Part shown: positions 62,710 through 64,000 of the stretch, one piece after another | Layout: each line of letters opens with the position of its first letter | Numbering within the stretch: position 1 is the stretch's first letter | From: an uncultured Bacteroidota bacterium | GTDB lineage: Bacteria > Bacteroidota > Bacteroidia > Chitinophagales > Chitinophagaceae | DNA: 64,000 nt | Assembly (NCBI GenBank): GCA_903835005.1 | Contig: CAILLK010000154.1 | Coordinates: 1 to 64,000 of the forward strand | Reading direction: 5' to 3' | The notes under the pieces: generated by a model | The model's input: only the letters and a program-made list of their open reading frames with translations | What the model was told of the DNA's origin: nothing | The model's database searches: none | Translations under genes and position numbers: made by a program

Positions 62710-63363
62710 AAAAACTTTTTTGATGGTTAAGAAATGATGATTGAACTGTGTTTTACTTGAATAATACACGGGTTTATTTCTCAAAATTGCTATACTAAAG
62801 TTAAATTTAATTTTTTGAATAAAAAAAATAAATTATTCACTCTTTTTAACTTTTAAGGCCATTGTGGATAAATAATGAAATGGAATTAATATTTTTAATG
62901 AAAATACTAACATACAGCTCTATTATTTAACTACTATTTTCAATATTCTACCGGCCCAGCTACCATTGCGGATAATTGTTGAAAGAAATAAAGCCAGTTA
63001 GAAAGACTGGCAATGCTGCATATCATCGGGAAAATAGTTGCTGAGTTCTGTTTTTGTTAGGGTAAGATGGTATGCTTCCTCTTTGGGGGCCAAAATTTTC
63101 TTTTTGTGCGGATTACATAAGCGCAAATTGTTGATTTATAATTGTTTAAGTTTTTATTTTGAAAATTTGCCGAGTTTGGGATAATTATTGATTAATCCAT
63201 TATAAATAATGTAAATTACTACTCCGGTAAACTCAGGAGACTTCGGGAAAAATGAAAATGCCCAAAATTTTTTTCTTCTTAATGAATTGAAAAGAAAAAA
63301 TATCATTCCGATATTGAGAGTATATTCTTATTACCAAAACATCCTCTGGTGTTATTAGCGAAT

Positions 63364-63514
63364 TTGTAATGCAAAAAAAATTTTGCCTAAATCAGCGAGA
63401 ATGTTTGGTTGCACTTGTAAAATAAAACTCCCTATATTCATCAGCTATACCCCAAAAACATATTTACATACTTGTTATGTAAAAAAAATTCGTCTAAATC
63501 AACGAGAATGTTTG
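63364..63514 (+). repeat. Pair of ~44-bp imperfect direct repeats
   Basis: Two copies, 63364-63407 and 63472-63514, share the order TTGT[AT]ATG[CT]AAAAAAAA, then TT, then TAAATCA[GA]CGAGAATG and TTTG, with a handful of differences and a one-base length change. They are 64 bp apart. Their role is unknown. They may be an interspersed intergenic repeat or binding sites. Confidence 0.65.
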
Positions 63515-63776
63515 TGTAAATAGGTACTGAGCGTAAAAAAAGATTGCAGGGTTGGTTCATAGTATGATAAGTTGTTATTTTTGATTAAATTTGGCTCAAA
63601 GGTAAAATGTATAATTGGAAATTCCTAATTTTATAACATATTTATTTTCTCGTTGACGTTGCAAATAAATATAAATAAACATGCATTTATGGTTTGGGAT
63701 GGAGATTTTATATTTTATTCACAATCTCATTTTTCTGCCACAAAGGATATCTGATATTACCCCTAATTTTAAATCT

Positions 63777-63784
63777 TACCTTTG
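63777..63784 (+). promoter_or_regulatory. Candidate -7 box of nnr
   Basis: TACCTTTG, a perfect TAnnTTTG match, 56 bp before the nnr ATG. No clear TTG element is present upstream. Confidence 0.35.
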
Positions 63785-63840
63785 CACCTGTGAGCAGGCA
63801 AGTGCATTTAAATCTTTCATCAATATCAATGAGTTAGTGT

Positions 63841-64000
63841 ATGAAAATATTCACCGCCGCACAGATAAGGGCCTGTGATGCCTATACCATTAAAGCAGGC
63901 GCTATCAGCTCCTTCGATCTCATGGAGCGGGCCGCCGGCAGGTGCATGGCATGGATAAGGGAAAACCTCCCTAAGGATGCCTTATTTGTGGTGCTGTGCG
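63841..64000 (+). CDS. nnr: NAD(P)HX epimerase/dehydratase, 5' part
   Basis: Only the first 53 codons lie in the window. MKIFTAAQIRACDAYTIKAG and SSFDLMERAAGRCMAWI match the N-terminal YjeF/NnrE epimerase domain (TAxQIRxxDxxTI...LMERA). This domain repairs hydrated NADH/NADPH, usually as a fusion with the dehydratase domain. The C-terminal domain is outside the window. The ATG is the one next to the conserved TAAQ. Confidence 0.85.
   Translation, partial: MKIFTAAQIRACDAYTIKAGAISSFDLMERAAGRCMAWIRENLPKDALFVVLC

Larger units (their letters stand above)
62710..63840. other. 1.1-kb gene-free AT-rich region
   Basis: No convincing open frame or RNA gene. It contains a pair of ~44-bp imperfect direct repeats (separately listed) and several A/T tracts. 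Near its right end TACCTTTG fits the -7 consensus and may serve nnr. One 65-codon frame (63681 on) overlaps this box and the nnr start and is not accepted. Confidence 0.5.

Noticed and set aside
63364-63514. Direct repeats as a possible CRISPR remnant
   Set aside because: Only two unequal copies, no palindromic ends, no cas gene.
63681-63878. 65-codon frame just before nnr
   Set aside because: It overlaps the nnr start in another phase and also the TACCTTTG box; no recognisable features.

Overview
The window reads as chromosomal DNA from a member of the Bacteroidota, most likely a chitinophagaceae-like aerobe. The support is ten large secreted proteins ending in type IX secretion (T9SS) sorting domains, TAnnTTTG-type promoter boxes, a futalosine-pathway menaquinone gene (mqnE), an ECF sigma factor paired with a membrane-spanning partner, and paired LytS/LytTR regulators. 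No rRNA, tRNA, CRISPR array, prophage or intact insertion sequence was recognised.

Layout. 0.3-9.3 kb: a T9SS-exported protein, topA, a SirB1-like transglutaminase-fold protein, a HEPN/MNT toxin-antitoxin pair whose HEPN gene carries an in-frame stop, a large acyl-CoA dehydrogenase and a small exported protein. 9.3-16.3 kb: a T9SS esterase-like protein, a lipoprotein, and a FIST sensor/hybrid histidine kinase operon. 16.7-22.7 kb: small exported proteins, a cyclophilin, a TPR protein, a polytopic membrane protein, an LpxR-like lipid A deacylase and a frameshifted Rpn-type nuclease. 22.8-34.2 kb: a 1209-aa Ig-like surface protein, mqnE translationally coupled to a secreted M43 metalloprotease, and two tandem reprolysin-like T9SS metalloproteases. 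34.3-38 kb: miaE, a large membrane protein and a PagL-like lipid A deacylase. 38.1-50.7 kb: three very large T9SS surface proteins built from Ig-like, GGG-x-[YF]-C and NHL repeats. 50.9-53.0 kb: an ECF sigma factor with a protein that appears to span both membranes. 53.0-54.7 kb: a gene-poor strip of decaying small genes, including a YgiT/DUF4258 pair whose DUF4258 gene has an in-frame stop. 54.8-60.3 kb: proline dehydrogenase, purine nucleoside phosphorylase, and a hydrolase/LytS-kinase/LytTR-regulator operon with a candidate LytTR site. 60.5-64 kb: another NHL/Ig-like T9SS protein, about 1.1 kb of AT-rich DNA without genes, and the start of nnr (NAD(P)HX repair).

How it fits together. Much of the window is devoted to the cell surface: exported adhesin-like proteins and proteases, two unrelated lipid A deacylases, and three envelope-facing regulatory systems (FIST/hybrid kinase, ECF sigma/trans-envelope partner, LytS/LytTR). 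No T9SS machinery gene is present, so the exporter must be encoded elsewhere. Housekeeping genes (topA, cyclophilin, mqnE, miaE, punA, proline dehydrogenase, nnr) are interspersed singly. A second theme is decay of small toxin-like or mobile genes: at least four loci carry premature stops or frameshifts while their partner or neighbouring genes remain open.
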